Below are positions 1 through 9,483 of a stretch of 64,000 nt of DNA, piece by piece. Numbering within the stretch: position 1 is the stretch's first letter; every line of letters begins with the position of its first letter. The position numbers and the translations under genes are program-made. The notes under the pieces were generated by a model, which saw only the letters and a program-made list of their open reading frames with translations, was not told where the DNA came from and searched no databases. Source of the DNA: Alcaligenes aquatilis (GTDB lineage: Bacteria > Pseudomonadota > Gammaproteobacteria > Burkholderiales > Burkholderiaceae_B); assembly GCF_003076515.1 (NCBI RefSeq), contig NZ_CP022390.1, forward strand, positions 558,001-622,000, given 5' to 3'.

Positions 1-1
1 A

Positions 2-451
2 GCAGGTCTGATTGCGTCCACGCTGGCTGACCAAGCGGGGGCGGCAACCGTACTCGATTGTGCTTTTGTGACTTATTCGCCGCAGGCCAAGTATCGATGC
101 CTGGGCGTCGATCAGCGGGTGCTGGCAGAAAACAATCTGTGCAGTGAAGCAGTGGCACGGGCTATGGCCAAAGGAGCGGCGGAATTGACTCCGGCCAATG
201 TGATCATTGCCAATACGGGGGTGGCGGACGATATTGCAGAGCCGCAGATTCCGGCCGGGACGCAATGTTTTGCCTGGCTGTTCAAGCCGCAGGATAAATA
301 TGATCCTTTGGTCGTCTATACCGAAACCATTGTGTTTGATGGGACGCGGGATGAAATCCGTCAGCAAAGTGCGCATCACGCCTTGCTGCGCATCGAGCAT
401 TGGTTGCGACTGGCCAAACAAGAACGCCAGGGTGTGACCCCTGGCGTTTGA
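2..451 (+). CDS. CinA C-terminal-family protein (nicotinamide-nucleotide amidohydrolase-like), 5' partial
   Basis: The reading frame is open from the first bases of the window, so the start lies upstream. The visible 149 residues follow the CinA C-terminal layout: an N-terminal GLIASTLAD stretch, VTYSPQAKYRCLGV and a late ANVIIANTGVADD segment. The family deamidates NMN in pyridine-nucleotide salvage. The Gly-Pro-Gly-Gly stretch that normally follows the TG(V/I)A motif is replaced by DDIAEPQIPAG, so this may be a divergent paralogue rather than a working PncC. It ends 38 bases before the convergent acnA stop. Confidence 0.7.
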   Translation, partial: AGLIASTLADQAGAATVLDCAFVTYSPQAKYRCLGVDQRVLAENNLCSEAVARAMAKGAAELTPANVIIANTGVADDIAEPQIPAGTQCFAWLFKPQDKYDPLVVYTETIVFDGTRDEIRQQSAHHALLRIEHWLRLAKQERQGVTPGV

Positions 452-489
452 TGTGGCGAACTAGCTGGATGAGCTAAGCCTGCACAGGC

Positions 490-3144
490 TTAGTTCTCCA
501 GGTACTTGCGCCAGACGCGTGGCAGGATACCGCCGTGGCGCCAGTACTCCATGTCCTCGACCGTATCCAGGCGCACGATCACCGGCACGGACTGGGTGCT
601 GCCATCCAGACGGTGGATGATCAGTTCGGCTTGGGAACGTACCCCCAGGTTTTCTTCCAGGCCTTTCACATCAAAGGTTTCGGTGCCATCCAGACCCAGG
701 GTGTCGGCATTGGTGCCGTCCTGGAACTGCAGAGGCAGCACACCCATACCGACCAGGTTGGTGCGGTGGATACGCTCAAAGCCTTCTGCGACCACGGCCT
801 TGACACCCAGCAAAGCGGGGCCCTTGGCGGCGGAGTCGCGCGAGGAGCCGCAACCGTAGTTCTTGCCGGCAATCACCAGCAGGGGAACCTGACGTTCTTG
901 ATAGGCCTGGGCCGCTTCAAAAATACGCATCACTTCGCCTTCAGGCATCACCTTGGTGACACCGCCTTCCACGCCGGGAACAATCTTGTTGCGCAAACGG
1001 ATGTTGGCGAAGGTCGCACGTTTGACCACTTCGTGGTTGGCACGACGCGTGGTGTAGTTGTTGAAGTCTTTTTGCTCCACCCCCTTGGACAGCAGGAAGT
1101 CAGCGGCAGGCGTACCCAGGCTGATCGAACCTGATGGCGAGATGTGGTCGGTGGTGATGGAGTCACCCAAAATCGCCAGCGGACGCATGCCGCGCAGGTT
1201 GGCCACGGGGGCGGGCTCGCGTTGCAGGCCGTCAAAGTAAGGCGGTTTGCGGATGTAGGTACTGTCGGCTTCCCATGGGTAGTGGCCGCCATTGCTTTCG
1301 CGGGCCAGGGCGTCCCAAGGTTCGCCGCCGTCGTACAGCTCGGCATAGCGTTCGATGAACAGGTCGCGGTCGTAAGCGCCGTGGATAGCTTCTTGTACTT
1401 CGGCCGATTTGGGCCAGATGTCGCTTAGGTAGACGTCTTTACCGTCCTGATCTTTGCCCAGCGGGTCGCGGGTCAGGTCTACATTCAGGTTGCCGGCCAG
1501 GGCGTAGGCTACGACCAGAGCGGGCGATGCCAGGTAAGCAGCACGCACGTTGGCGTGAATACGGCCTTCAAAGTTGCGGTTGCCCGACAGCACGGCGGTG
1601 GCGATCAGCTTTTCCGACTCAATTGCGTTGACGATATTGGCAGGCAGCGGGCCCGAACCACCGTTACACGTGGTGCAGCCAAAACCAGCAATGTTAAAGC
1701 CCAGCACATCCAGGTCATCTTGCAGTTGGGCGCGTTCCAGCACGTCGGCAGTGACCTGGCTACCGGGCACCAGCGAAGTCTTGACCCAAGGCTTGCTGCG
1801 CAGACCACGAGCCACGGCGTTACGGGCCAGCAAACCGGCGGCCATCATATTGGCGGGGTTGGCCGTATTGGTACAGGAGGTAATAGCGGCAATGACCACA
1901 TCGCCATCATTCAGAACAAAGTCCTCGCCTTCCACGGGCACCGCACGTTGCGGGTCGTAAGGACGGCCAGCAATTTTCTGGTGATGGGCGGGGAAGGACT
2001 GGGCCGCAGTATCCAGATCCAGGTGATCTTCGGGATTGCTGGGGCCAGCCAGACTGGGTTTGATGCTGCTCAGATCCAGTTTCAGCACGGTGTCGTAAAC
2101 AGGAGCGGGAGCGGCCGGATCGCGCCACAGCTTTTGAACCTTGCTGTATTGCTCGACCAGATCAATCTGCTCTTGCGGACGGCCTGTCATGTGCATGTAG
2201 TGCAGGGCGGCGTCGTCAATGGGGAAGAACACGGCGGTGGCACCGTATTCTGGGGCCATATTGGCGATCATGCCGCGGTCGCCCAGGGACAGCTCGTCCA
2301 CGCTGGGGCCAAAGAACTCCACAAACTTGCCAACCACGCCCAGTTCGCGCAGTTTCTGGGTAATGACCAGCACCAGGTCGGTAGGTAGCACGCCGTCATT
2401 CATCTTGCCGGTCAGCTCGATACCCACTACGGCAGGCAGGGCGATGGCAACGGGCAGACCCACCATCACGGCTTCGGCTTCAATACCCCCAACACCCCAG
2501 CCCAGAATGCCCAGGCCGTTCACCATAGGCGTGTGGCTGTCGGTGCCCACACAGCTATCTGGGTAGACCAGATCCACGTCCTTGCCTTCCTCGGTCCAGA
2601 CAACCTGACCAATATGCTCGATGTGCAATTGGTGCATGATGCCTTTGCCGGGCGGCACGACTTTGACGCCATCAAAGTTGCTGGAACACCAGCGCAGGAA
2701 GGCAAAGCGCTCGCCATTACGTTGGTATTCGCGCGCCAGGTTGATGTCGGCCGCCTTGGGGTTGGCCCAACTGTCCACTTGCAGGGAGTGGTCAATAATG
2801 ACGTCGATAGGCACCTGTGGCCGAACGCGGCTGGCGTCGCCACCGGCGGCCTCAACGCCTTCGCGTAAAGCTGCCATATCCAGCAACATCACCAAACCCA
2901 GAATGTCCTGACCAAATACGCGGGCAGGGTAGAAGGTGATGCCGTCGCCCACCTTGCGCTGGAGCAGGGAATCAATCTCCTGATCCACATCGGCGTGACG
3001 CACGGCCTTTTGACGACAGAGGTTTTCCAGTAGAACGCGCAGCGAATACGGCAGTTTTTCAATACCGGGTATGTCGGCGATAGGAACGTAACGTACGGAA
3101 CGTCCGTTCAGGGACAGCGTTTCTAGGGCAAGAGACTGAGACAT
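490..3144 (-). CDS. acnA: aconitate hydratase AcnA
   Basis: 884 residues, close to the usual length of about 890 for AcnA/IRP-type aconitases, which interconvert citrate and isocitrate through cis-aconitate in the cytosol. The cluster ligands are visible: SCTNTANPANM supplies the first cysteine and GFGCTTCNGGSG the other two. The small swivelling domain carries YGCGSSRDSAAKGP with the catalytic Ser/Arg. LPYSLRVLLENL near residue 30 is also typical. AcnD (2-methylcitrate dehydratase) is the main alternative, and the nearby PrpF-type gene keeps that open. It is transcribed divergently from the GntR gene. Confidence 0.93.
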   Translation of the reverse strand: MSQSLALETLSLNGRSVRYVPIADIPGIEKLPYSLRVLLENLCRQKAVRHADVDQEIDSLLQRKVGDGITFYPARVFGQDILGLVMLLDMAALREGVEAAGGDASRVRPQVPIDVIIDHSLQVDSWANPKAADINLAREYQRNGERFAFLRWCSSNFDGVKVVPPGKGIMHQLHIEHIGQVVWTEEGKDVDLVYPDSCVGTDSHTPMVNGLGILGWGVGGIEAEAVMVGLPVAIALPAVVGIELTGKMNDGVLPTDLVLVITQKLRELGVVGKFVEFFGPSVDELSLGDRGMIANMAPEYGATAVFFPIDDAALHYMHMTGRPQEQIDLVEQYSKVQKLWRDPAAPAPVYDTVLKLDLSSIKPSLAGPSNPEDHLDLDTAAQSFPAHHQKIAGRPYDPQRAVPVEGEDFVLNDGDVVIAAITSCTNTANPANMMAAGLLARNAVARGLRSKPWVKTSLVPGSQVTADVLERAQLQDDLDVLGFNIAGFGCTTCNGGSGPLPANIVNAIESEKLIATAVLSGNRNFEGRIHANVRAAYLASPALVVAYALAGNLNVDLTRDPLGKDQDGKDVYLSDIWPKSAEVQEAIHGAYDRDLFIERYAELYDGGEPWDALARESNGGHYPWEADSTYIRKPPYFDGLQREPAPVANLRGMRPLAILGDSITTDHISPSGSISLGTPAADFLLSKGVEQKDFNNYTTRRANHEVVKRATFANIRLRNKIVPGVEGGVTKVMPEGEVMRIFEAAQAYQERQVPLLVIAGKNYGCGSSRDSAAKGPALLGVKAVVAEGFERIHRTNLVGMGVLPLQFQDGTNADTLGLDGTETFDVKGLEENLGVRSQAELIIHRLDGSTQSVPVIVRLDTVEDMEYWRHGGILPRVWRKYLEN

Positions 3145-3310
3145 GGCAAACGATTCATCCGTAATGAGAAGGTTGGAGGGGGCCGACCTGAGGGCCCTCT
3201 GACTACGTCATCGCTGTGTGAATCCGTGTGGACTCGCGCGATGTCAGCGGGCTTTCGACAAGAATAATCCCAACAAAATTATGCGTCTGGAGCCTTTGTA
3301 AAACAATTAA

Positions 3311-3338
3311 ATTGTATTTTGTTTGTATATAATACAAT
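3311..3338. promoter_or_regulatory. candidate GntR operator (inverted repeat ATTGTATT / AATACAAT)
   Basis: In the 234-base divergent gap between acnA and the GntR gene, the arms ATTGTATT (3311-3318) and AATACAAT (3331-3338) form a perfect 8-base inverted repeat around a 12-base spacer. A TATAAT (3328-3333) overlaps the right arm. Such TTGTAT/ATACAA dyads fit FadR/VanR-type GntR sites. Autoregulation, with or without acnA control, is inference. Confidence 0.5.
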
Positions 3339-3378
3339 AAAACGATCCAGGATCGCTTCGATTTTTAGGAATGTCGGC

Positions 3379-4386
3379 ATGAAAAGCCAATCCAATTCTT
3401 TGCATGTCACTTTGGCGCATCGCCTGCTGGATTACGTGCGGGCCGGGCATTTGCAGGCCGGGCATCATTTGACGGAACAATCTCTGGCCGAGGCGCTGGG
3501 TGCTTCGCGCTCGCCCATACGTGGGGCGCTGGCCTATCTGGCGGAAAAAGGGATTGTGGGCGCACAGCCACCTCGGCGTGGCTTGTACCTGTTGAAAGGG
3601 GCGGACCAGCTCGGTGTGATCGAAGAAGAGCTGGGCACCAGCCAGGACGACCAGATCTACTTGCAACTGGCCCGCGACAAGCTCTCGGGTATCTGGGGTG
3701 ATACCTTGTCGGAAAATGACGCCATGCGCCGTTACGGCCTGACGCGCGAACGTGTGCGCCGTATTCTGGCTCGTGCCGCTAATGAGGGCTGGATAGAGCA
3801 ACGTGCCAGCAAAGGCTGGTCTTTCCTGCCCATGATTGACGGCCCCCAGGCCTGCGAAGAAAGCTATACCTTGCGTCAGATGCTGGAACCCGCCGCCATG
3901 TTGCTGCCCGGTTTTGCCATTGACTCCACCGTTTTGCGCCGTGTGCGGCTGCAACAGCAAGCCTTGGCCGACGGCGGCTGGCGTCACGCCGGGCATGCCG
4001 AGATGTATCAGGCCAATGCCACCTTCCATGAGGCTTTGGCCTCCTTGTCCGGCAATCGCTTTATCGCCCAGACGGTGACACGTCAGAATCAGTTGCGGCG
4101 CTTGCTGGAATATCAGGAAACGCTGGATCGGGAACGTATTCGTCGTCAATGCCTGGAGCATCTGGCGATTCTGGATTTGCTGGAAAAGGGCGAACGCGCT
4201 CAGGCCTCCGCCTTGCTGGCCCGCCATCTGGGCAATGCCAGCGAGGAAAAAGTGCAGCAACTGGAACGACAACAGCAGCGCACGACCCGATCAGACTCTT
4301 TTAGTGAACCGATTGTCTCTCACGCCGAACCCATGCAGGAGACGGCGCAATTTTCTTTAATGGCGCAAGCCAAGAACCAGGAATAA
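3379..4386 (+). CDS. GntR-family transcriptional regulator (tandem wHTH plus FCD-like domain)
   Basis: The start is set at the ATG preceded by AGGA eight bases upstream (MKSQSNS); an in-frame extension back to 3319 has no ribosome site. About 335 residues. Residues 10-70 are a GntR winged helix (LTEQSLAEALGASRSPIRGAL). A second helix-turn-helix-like segment follows (AMRRYGLTRERVRRILARAA, about 100-140), then an all-helical effector domain resembling FCD (FHEALASLSGNRFI). Two DNA-binding-like segments make it longer than most FCD regulators. It sits five bases before the prpF-like gene, which it probably controls, and is divergent from acnA. Confidence 0.8.
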   Translation: MKSQSNSLHVTLAHRLLDYVRAGHLQAGHHLTEQSLAEALGASRSPIRGALAYLAEKGIVGAQPPRRGLYLLKGADQLGVIEEELGTSQDDQIYLQLARDKLSGIWGDTLSENDAMRRYGLTRERVRRILARAANEGWIEQRASKGWSFLPMIDGPQACEESYTLRQMLEPAAMLLPGFAIDSTVLRRVRLQQQALADGGWRHAGHAEMYQANATFHEALASLSGNRFIAQTVTRQNQLRRLLEYQETLDRERIRRQCLEHLAILDLLEKGERAQASALLARHLGNASEEKVQQLERQQQRTTRSDSFSEPIVSHAEPMQETAQFSLMAQAKNQE

Positions 4387-4390
4387 CGTG

Positions 4391-5551
4391 ATGAAGCAAA
4401 AATCCCTTCCCGCCGTGTTCATGCGTGGTGGCACCAGCAAAGCCTTGATGCTCAATATTGCAGACCTGCCTGCCGAGCGCGACGACTGGACGCCTCTGTT
4501 TTCCGCCGCTATGGGTACGCCGGACCCTTACGGTCGCCAACTGGACGGTATGGGCGGCGGCGTCTCCTCTCTGTCCAAGGTGTGTATTATCGGCCCGTCC
4601 AGCCATCCGGACGCCGATGTGGACTACACCTTTGCGCAAGTGGCGATCAAGGAAGAGAAGGTGGATTACCGTGGCAACTGCGGCAATATGAGCTCGGCAG
4701 TTGGCCCCTACGCTGTTGAGCAAGGCATGGTCAAGGTTCAGGACGGTGAAGCGTGTGTGCGCATTCTCAATACCAATACCAACAAGATCATCCACGCCCA
4801 TTTCACGGTGGAAGAGGGTCAGCCCCGTTACGACGGCGATCTGTCCATTCCCGGCGTAGGCGGCACAGGTTCGCCTATCCGTCTGGACTTTGTAGAACCA
4901 GGCGGTGCTTCTACCGGTTCCTTGCTGCCTAGTGGTGAATTGACCGAATGGCTGGATGTCCCTGGCGTAGGCCGTATCGAGGTGTCGCTGGTGGACGCGG
5001 CCAATGCGGCGGTGTTTGTACGTGCTGCGGATGTGGGCCTGACCGGTCTTGAACTGCCTGATTGGCTGGAATCGCACCCTGAAGTGCTGGAGCGTTTGGA
5101 CGCGATTCGTGTACAGGCTTCGGTACGCATGGGTATTGCTCCGGATGTGGACGCTGCGCGTCAGATTCGCATCGTGCCCTTTGTCTGCATCGTGTCGCCC
5201 GCCCAGGACAACCCCACCTTGTCCGGCGACGTGGTTCCCGCCCAAGAGATTGATCTGGTTGCCCGCGTGATTTCCAACGGCCAGCCGCACCGCGCCTTAC
5301 CACTGACCATCTCCTTGTGTACCGCTGTGGCGGCTCGTTTGACGGGTAGTCTGCCCTCGCAATGCCTGTCCGACTCGGTTGCCCCGCAAGGCCCGCTGCG
5401 TCTGGGCATGCCCTCTGGCGTACTGACAGTTGGTGCGGAAGTGGAAAAGAAAGACGGCCAGTGGTATGCCAAGGCTGGTTCCTTCTACCGTACGGCGCGC
5501 CGTCTGTTTGATGGCCGTGTCTGGGTTCCCGGCAAGGCCCTGAAGGACTAA
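4391..5551 (+). CDS. PrpF-family isomerase/tautomerase
   Basis: 386 residues starting at the ATG that follows AGGA by eight bases; a GTG three bases earlier is in frame. N-terminal PAVFMRGGTSKA, DGMGGGVSSLSK, GNCGNMSSAVGP and a C-terminal GxxHRALPLT-like segment are PrpF hallmarks; the GNCGN cysteine is the usual catalytic position. The family includes 2-methylaconitate and aconitate isomerases and 4-oxalomesaconate tautomerase, so the substrate cannot be fixed from sequence. With aconitase across the divergent gap, an aconitate-type substrate is reasonable inference. The last four bases overlap the convergent AraC gene. Confidence 0.85.
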   Translation: MKQKSLPAVFMRGGTSKALMLNIADLPAERDDWTPLFSAAMGTPDPYGRQLDGMGGGVSSLSKVCIIGPSSHPDADVDYTFAQVAIKEEKVDYRGNCGNMSSAVGPYAVEQGMVKVQDGEACVRILNTNTNKIIHAHFTVEEGQPRYDGDLSIPGVGGTGSPIRLDFVEPGGASTGSLLPSGELTEWLDVPGVGRIEVSLVDAANAAVFVRAADVGLTGLELPDWLESHPEVLERLDAIRVQASVRMGIAPDVDAARQIRIVPFVCIVSPAQDNPTLSGDVVPAQEIDLVARVISNGQPHRALPLTISLCTAVAARLTGSLPSQCLSDSVAPQGPLRLGMPSGVLTVGAEVEKKDGQWYAKAGSFYRTARRLFDGRVWVPGKALKD

Positions 5552-6534
5552 TCCACGATACGCAAGTCCTGCGAGGGCGAACGCCCGAAGCGGGACTTGT
5601 AGTCGGCACAGAAGCGGCCAAAATGGTTAAACCCACAGCGCAAGGCAATCTCGCTGACCTGGGTGCCCGGCACCGCGTGGCGGATGGCCTGTTGGGCCGC
5701 TTCCAAACGAATCTGCTTTAAGAACTGCATGGGGCTTAGCCCCCGTTCCGTACGGAACGCCAAGGTCAGGCTGCGTACACTGGCACAGGCAGCGGTGGCG
5801 ATTTGCTCTAGCGTCAGGGCCTCGTCCAGGCTGGCCCGCATGAAATCTTCGGCTCTTTGTACCCGGCGCGAACTGGCCGGGCGCACGCTTTGCTGCAATT
5901 GCTGGCTGTAGTTACCCGGCTGGGTATGGAACAGATGCAGCAGAAGATTGTCCTCGGCCTGACGCGACCACTGATCCATTTCCGGCGGCAAATGCCCGCC
6001 ATAGGCCAGCAAGCTGCCAATCTGGTGCTGCCAGGCACAGCCGTGTGGCGAGTCCAGAGACATGCCCGCCGCAAACTCAATGGGCCGATCCAAGCTCAAG
6101 CCCAAGGTCTGCCGGGCCACTTCTTCCAGCCTGTGGCGTGGGATCTTCACTAAAAACTGCTCACAGCCCTGTTCCCAATCCAGTTCAACCTGGAGGGAAG
6201 GGGAGATCACGCTGGCAATGTTAGGGTTGGCCTGGACGTACTCCCGACCAACCCGAATACAGGATCGTCCCTGTATGGGGACTTGAAACAGCAAAAAGTC
6301 TTCCAGAATGCCGGGCGATACCTGCACCGCCGCGCCATATTTCAGCAAGACAAAGGAAAAACTGTGGCTGCTGGCGTAGCGCAGGGACGCGTCGACTGGG
6401 CCGTCATTCCAGGTCAGACGGTGTTCGGTTAGAAAACCGGCGGTCTCGCTGCGTGTCTGGTCCGGGCAGCGCGATTCAAAGCGCGGCGCACTGTGTTGCA
6501 AGGGGGCCAGCCCTGACATAAACCACGCTTGCAT
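5548..6534 (-). CDS. AraC/XylS-family transcriptional regulator
   Basis: About 328 residues from the ATG at 6534, which follows GGAG by nine bases; a TTG five codons earlier is less likely. Residues 40-210 resemble the AraC_binding_2 sensor. The last 100 hold the paired helix-turn-helix (EDFMRASLDEALTLEQIATAA, then SEIALRCGFNHFGRFCADYK). Regulators of this XylS-like type commonly activate aromatic oxygenase operons, and this gene is divergent from the binding-protein/Rieske operon starting at 6840, its probable target. The 305-base gap between them holds the likely control sites; I see no obvious -35/-10 pair there. Confidence 0.87.
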   Translation of the reverse strand: MQAWFMSGLAPLQHSAPRFESRCPDQTRSETAGFLTEHRLTWNDGPVDASLRYASSHSFSFVLLKYGAAVQVSPGILEDFLLFQVPIQGRSCIRVGREYVQANPNIASVISPSLQVELDWEQGCEQFLVKIPRHRLEEVARQTLGLSLDRPIEFAAGMSLDSPHGCAWQHQIGSLLAYGGHLPPEMDQWSRQAEDNLLLHLFHTQPGNYSQQLQQSVRPASSRRVQRAEDFMRASLDEALTLEQIATAACASVRSLTLAFRTERGLSPMQFLKQIRLEAAQQAIRHAVPGTQVSEIALRCGFNHFGRFCADYKSRFGRSPSQDLRIVD

Positions 6535-6839
6535 GATGTGTGTCTCCAAATTTTTGCCGGTTAGGGATAAGGCTTGCCGAATCTGGATAGCCGCCTGTTC
6601 TGAGCCGGTCTAATGTATTTCAAACCTAAAACAGTAATCCTGTCCCGGCACCTTAGCAGATTGGGATACGACTGGGAATTGCTGTATTCACGTAGTCCCT
6701 TGGGGCCGTTCTCTGCGGCCTGCAGGACAAGCGCCGCACAAACCACAGGCGTCAGTGATACACAGCTTCCGTCGTAGTGGGGGTGATCCCAGGCAGACCT
6801 GAAGTCCAGTTTTTTGACAGACAGAGGACGGAGACAAAC

Positions 6840-8021
6840 ATGAAAAAACAAGTAGCGTTTTGTATGAGCACGCTGGCCTTGGCCCTGGCCTGTAGCCCGG
6901 CGTCCAGTCAGGAAGTATTCAAGGTGGGGCTATTGACCACCTTGTCCGGCCCTGGTGCGGCTATTGGCCAGGAAATCCGTGATGGTTTCGAGCTGGGCCT
7001 GAACCACTCGGGCGGCAAGTTCGGTGGTGTGGATGTGACCTTGGCGGTGCTGGACGATCAGCAAAAACCGATGGAAGGCCGTCAAGCAGTGGACCGTCTG
7101 GTCAAGCGCGACAAGGTCGATGTCATTACCGGCATTGCTTTTTCCAACGTGCTGCTGCCCGTGATGCCCACGATTATGGGCAGCGACACCGTCTATATTT
7201 CCGCCAACACGGGCCCGGCTGAGTATGCGGGTGAGCATTGCAACCCCAATTTCTTCAGCGTGTCCTGGCAGAACGAGGATATCCCTGCCGCCATGGGCAA
7301 GTACGTGACCGATCAGGCGCACAAGAAAGTCTATTTGATCGCCCCCAATTATCCCGGTGGACGTGAGTCCATTGAAGGCTTCAAGCGTCTGTTCAAGGGA
7401 GAGATTGCCGACGAGGTTTATGTGAAGGTTGGCCAGATGGATTACGCCGCCGAATTGGCCCAGATGCGGGCTTCGGGTGCGGATGCGGTGTTTTTCTTCC
7501 TGCCCGGCGGTATGGGCGTGTCTTTTATCAAGCAGTTGATCAACTCGGGTCTGTCTACGCAGATGGCCGTATATACCCCTGGTTTCTCGGCTGACCAGGA
7601 CACGATTGGTGCTATTGGCGAGTCCATGAAGGGCATGGCCAACGCCGCCCAATGGTCGCCGGATTTGGATAACCCCGCCAACAAGCGTTTTGTGGCGGAG
7701 TTTGAAAAGACCTACGGTCGCCTGCCGTCCATGTATGCCTCCCAGGGCTATGACGCTGCTTTGTTGCTGGATGGCGCATTGAAGTCTGATCCCAAGGCCG
7801 CCACCGACCGCGAGGCCTTGCGCAAAGCCTTGCGCAGCGCACCGTTCGAGTCCGTGCGCGGGGCTTTTGCCTTTAACAACAACCAGTATCCGGTGCAGAC
7901 CTACTACATGCGCGAAGTGGCCCCGAATGACAAGGGTCAGATGAGCAACAAGATTGTGTCCACCGTATTCGAGCAGTTCCAGGATCATTTTGCACCGCAG
8001 TGCAAGATGGAAAAGTCATAA
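6840..8021 (+). CDS. periplasmic ABC-type substrate-binding protein (Peripla_BP_6, branched-chain amino acid type)
   Basis: 393 residues from the ATG after GGACGGAGAC. A signal peptide (MKKQVAFCMSTLALALACSPASSQ) is followed by EVFKVGLLTTLSGPGAAIGQ, the usual opening of LivJ-like ligand-binding proteins; PGGRESIEGFKRLFKG and YASQGYDAALLLDGAL follow the family pattern. Members bind amino acids, aromatic acids and related compounds in the periplasm. No permease or ATPase gene is adjacent, so it either works with a transporter encoded elsewhere or delivers ligand information. It is the first gene of the catabolic operon and probably binds the operon's substrate. Confidence 0.9.
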   Translation: MKKQVAFCMSTLALALACSPASSQEVFKVGLLTTLSGPGAAIGQEIRDGFELGLNHSGGKFGGVDVTLAVLDDQQKPMEGRQAVDRLVKRDKVDVITGIAFSNVLLPVMPTIMGSDTVYISANTGPAEYAGEHCNPNFFSVSWQNEDIPAAMGKYVTDQAHKKVYLIAPNYPGGRESIEGFKRLFKGEIADEVYVKVGQMDYAAELAQMRASGADAVFFFLPGGMGVSFIKQLINSGLSTQMAVYTPGFSADQDTIGAIGESMKGMANAAQWSPDLDNPANKRFVAEFEKTYGRLPSMYASQGYDAALLLDGALKSDPKAATDREALRKALRSAPFESVRGAFAFNNNQYPVQTYYMREVAPNDKGQMSNKIVSTVFEQFQDHFAPQCKMEKS

Positions 8022-8059
8022 AGAGGGTGCGTCAAGCATCCGGCAGCAAGGAGGTAATG

Positions 8060-9451
8060 ATGAGCTATAGCAACGAACAGTTGTCCGCATTGGTGCGGGG
8101 AGACAGCGTACATAAATCGGTCTATACCGACCCTGAAATCTTCCGTCTGGAGATGGAACGCATTTATGGCCGTGCCTGGATCTACATCGGCCACGACAGC
8201 CAGGTACCTAAGCCGGGCGACTACCACACTACCTTGTTGGGTGGTCAGGACGTCATCATGGTGCGCGGCAGCGACAAGAAGGTGTACGTGCTGTACAACC
8301 GTTGTCCACATAAGGGCGCGAAAGTGGTGGCCGATGGCTGTGGCAATGCCGGCAAGTTCTTCCGCTGCCCTTACCACGCCTGGACCTTCAAGCTGGACGG
8401 CCAGCATCTGGCCGCGCCCATGAAAAACGGCCTGGAAAACACCTGCTTTGATCCTAAGCACCCGGACTTCTCCATGCGCCGTGTGGCTCGTGTGGAAAGC
8501 TATCGTGGCTTTGTGTTCGCCTGTCAAAGCGCCCACGGCCCGGATCTGAAAGAGTTTTTAGGCCCCATCATCACCTCCATCGACAATCTGTGCGATCGCT
8601 CGCCTGTGGGTGAAGTGGAAGTGGCCGGTGGCAGCTTCAAGGTCTGGCAGCCTTCCAACTGGAAAGTGTTTTACGAAAACCTGCACGACACCATGCACGC
8701 GAATGTCACGCATGAGTCGTCCTACGTGGCTGCCCGCGAACAGGCCGAGGATTACGGTTCCATGCCGTTGGAACTGCATATCATGGACGGAAATGGTGAG
8801 CCTTACGGTTTCTGGGAAAAGCTGGATCTGTACGCGTTTGATAATGGCCACGGCTACATGGAAGGCATTTTCAATCCAGGGGCCATCGAAACCGACCCGG
8901 TCACCAAGGCGCACTACGAAACCCTGAAAGAAGCCTATGGTGAAGAAAAAGCCCTGAACATTCTGGGCGAGAACCGTCATAACAGCATTATTTACGGCAG
9001 TGGCTCGCCACACACTGTGTTCCAGCAGTTCCGTGTGATTCGTCCGGTAGCGGTGGACCGCACCCACGTGGAGATCCAGTTGTTCCGCCTGAAAGGCGCT
9101 CCGGACGATATCTATAAGCGTGGCCTGATGTACGCCAATCTGATCAACTCGCCCTCGTCCAATGTGATGCCGGACGATATCGAAGTCTATGGCCGTTGCC
9201 AGGAAGGCAATAAGACCCATGGCGGCGAATGGATCAGCATGCACCGCTACGACGGCACCGATAAGCCTATCGAAGGCGGCATGGTGGCCACCAACGGCAC
9301 CAGTGAATTGCCCATGCGCAACCAGTTCCGCGCCTGGAAACACTTCATGACCACCACTATTTATGATGCGCCTGCGCAGTCGCAAGACAGTGGTAAAGCC
9401 ACCGTGCGCTCGGCCTCTGGTGAGCCTATTGCCCCCGCAACACAGGCTTAA
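8060..9451 (+). CDS. aromatic-ring-hydroxylating dioxygenase, Rieske alpha subunit
   Basis: 463 residues from the second of two adjacent ATGs, correctly spaced from AAGGAGGT. The Rieske centre is CPHKGAKV near residue 80 (Cys-X-His) and CPYHAW (Cys-X2-His) about 20 residues later. The mononuclear iron ligands lie in ENLHDTMHANVTHESS near residue 215, with the Asp bridge in NLHD. Length and layout match BenA/AntA-like alpha subunits that insert both O2 atoms into an aromatic ring. The beta subunit follows at once, but no ferredoxin or reductase gene is in the cluster. The substrate is not identifiable from sequence. Confidence 0.92.
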   Translation: MSYSNEQLSALVRGDSVHKSVYTDPEIFRLEMERIYGRAWIYIGHDSQVPKPGDYHTTLLGGQDVIMVRGSDKKVYVLYNRCPHKGAKVVADGCGNAGKFFRCPYHAWTFKLDGQHLAAPMKNGLENTCFDPKHPDFSMRRVARVESYRGFVFACQSAHGPDLKEFLGPIITSIDNLCDRSPVGEVEVAGGSFKVWQPSNWKVFYENLHDTMHANVTHESSYVAAREQAEDYGSMPLELHIMDGNGEPYGFWEKLDLYAFDNGHGYMEGIFNPGAIETDPVTKAHYETLKEAYGEEKALNILGENRHNSIIYGSGSPHTVFQQFRVIRPVAVDRTHVEIQLFRLKGAPDDIYKRGLMYANLINSPSSNVMPDDIEVYGRCQEGNKTHGGEWISMHRYDGTDKPIEGGMVATNGTSELPMRNQFRAWKHFMTTTIYDAPAQSQDSGKATVRSASGEPIAPATQA

Positions 9452-9483
9452 GCGGGCTGCTGTCCGAGCCAAGGAGAATTCTT

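Noticed and set aside
1555..2388. Long plus-strand frame opposite acnA
   Set aside because: Shadow frame in GC-rich coding DNA, without start signals or family resemblance; acnA on the other strand is unambiguous.
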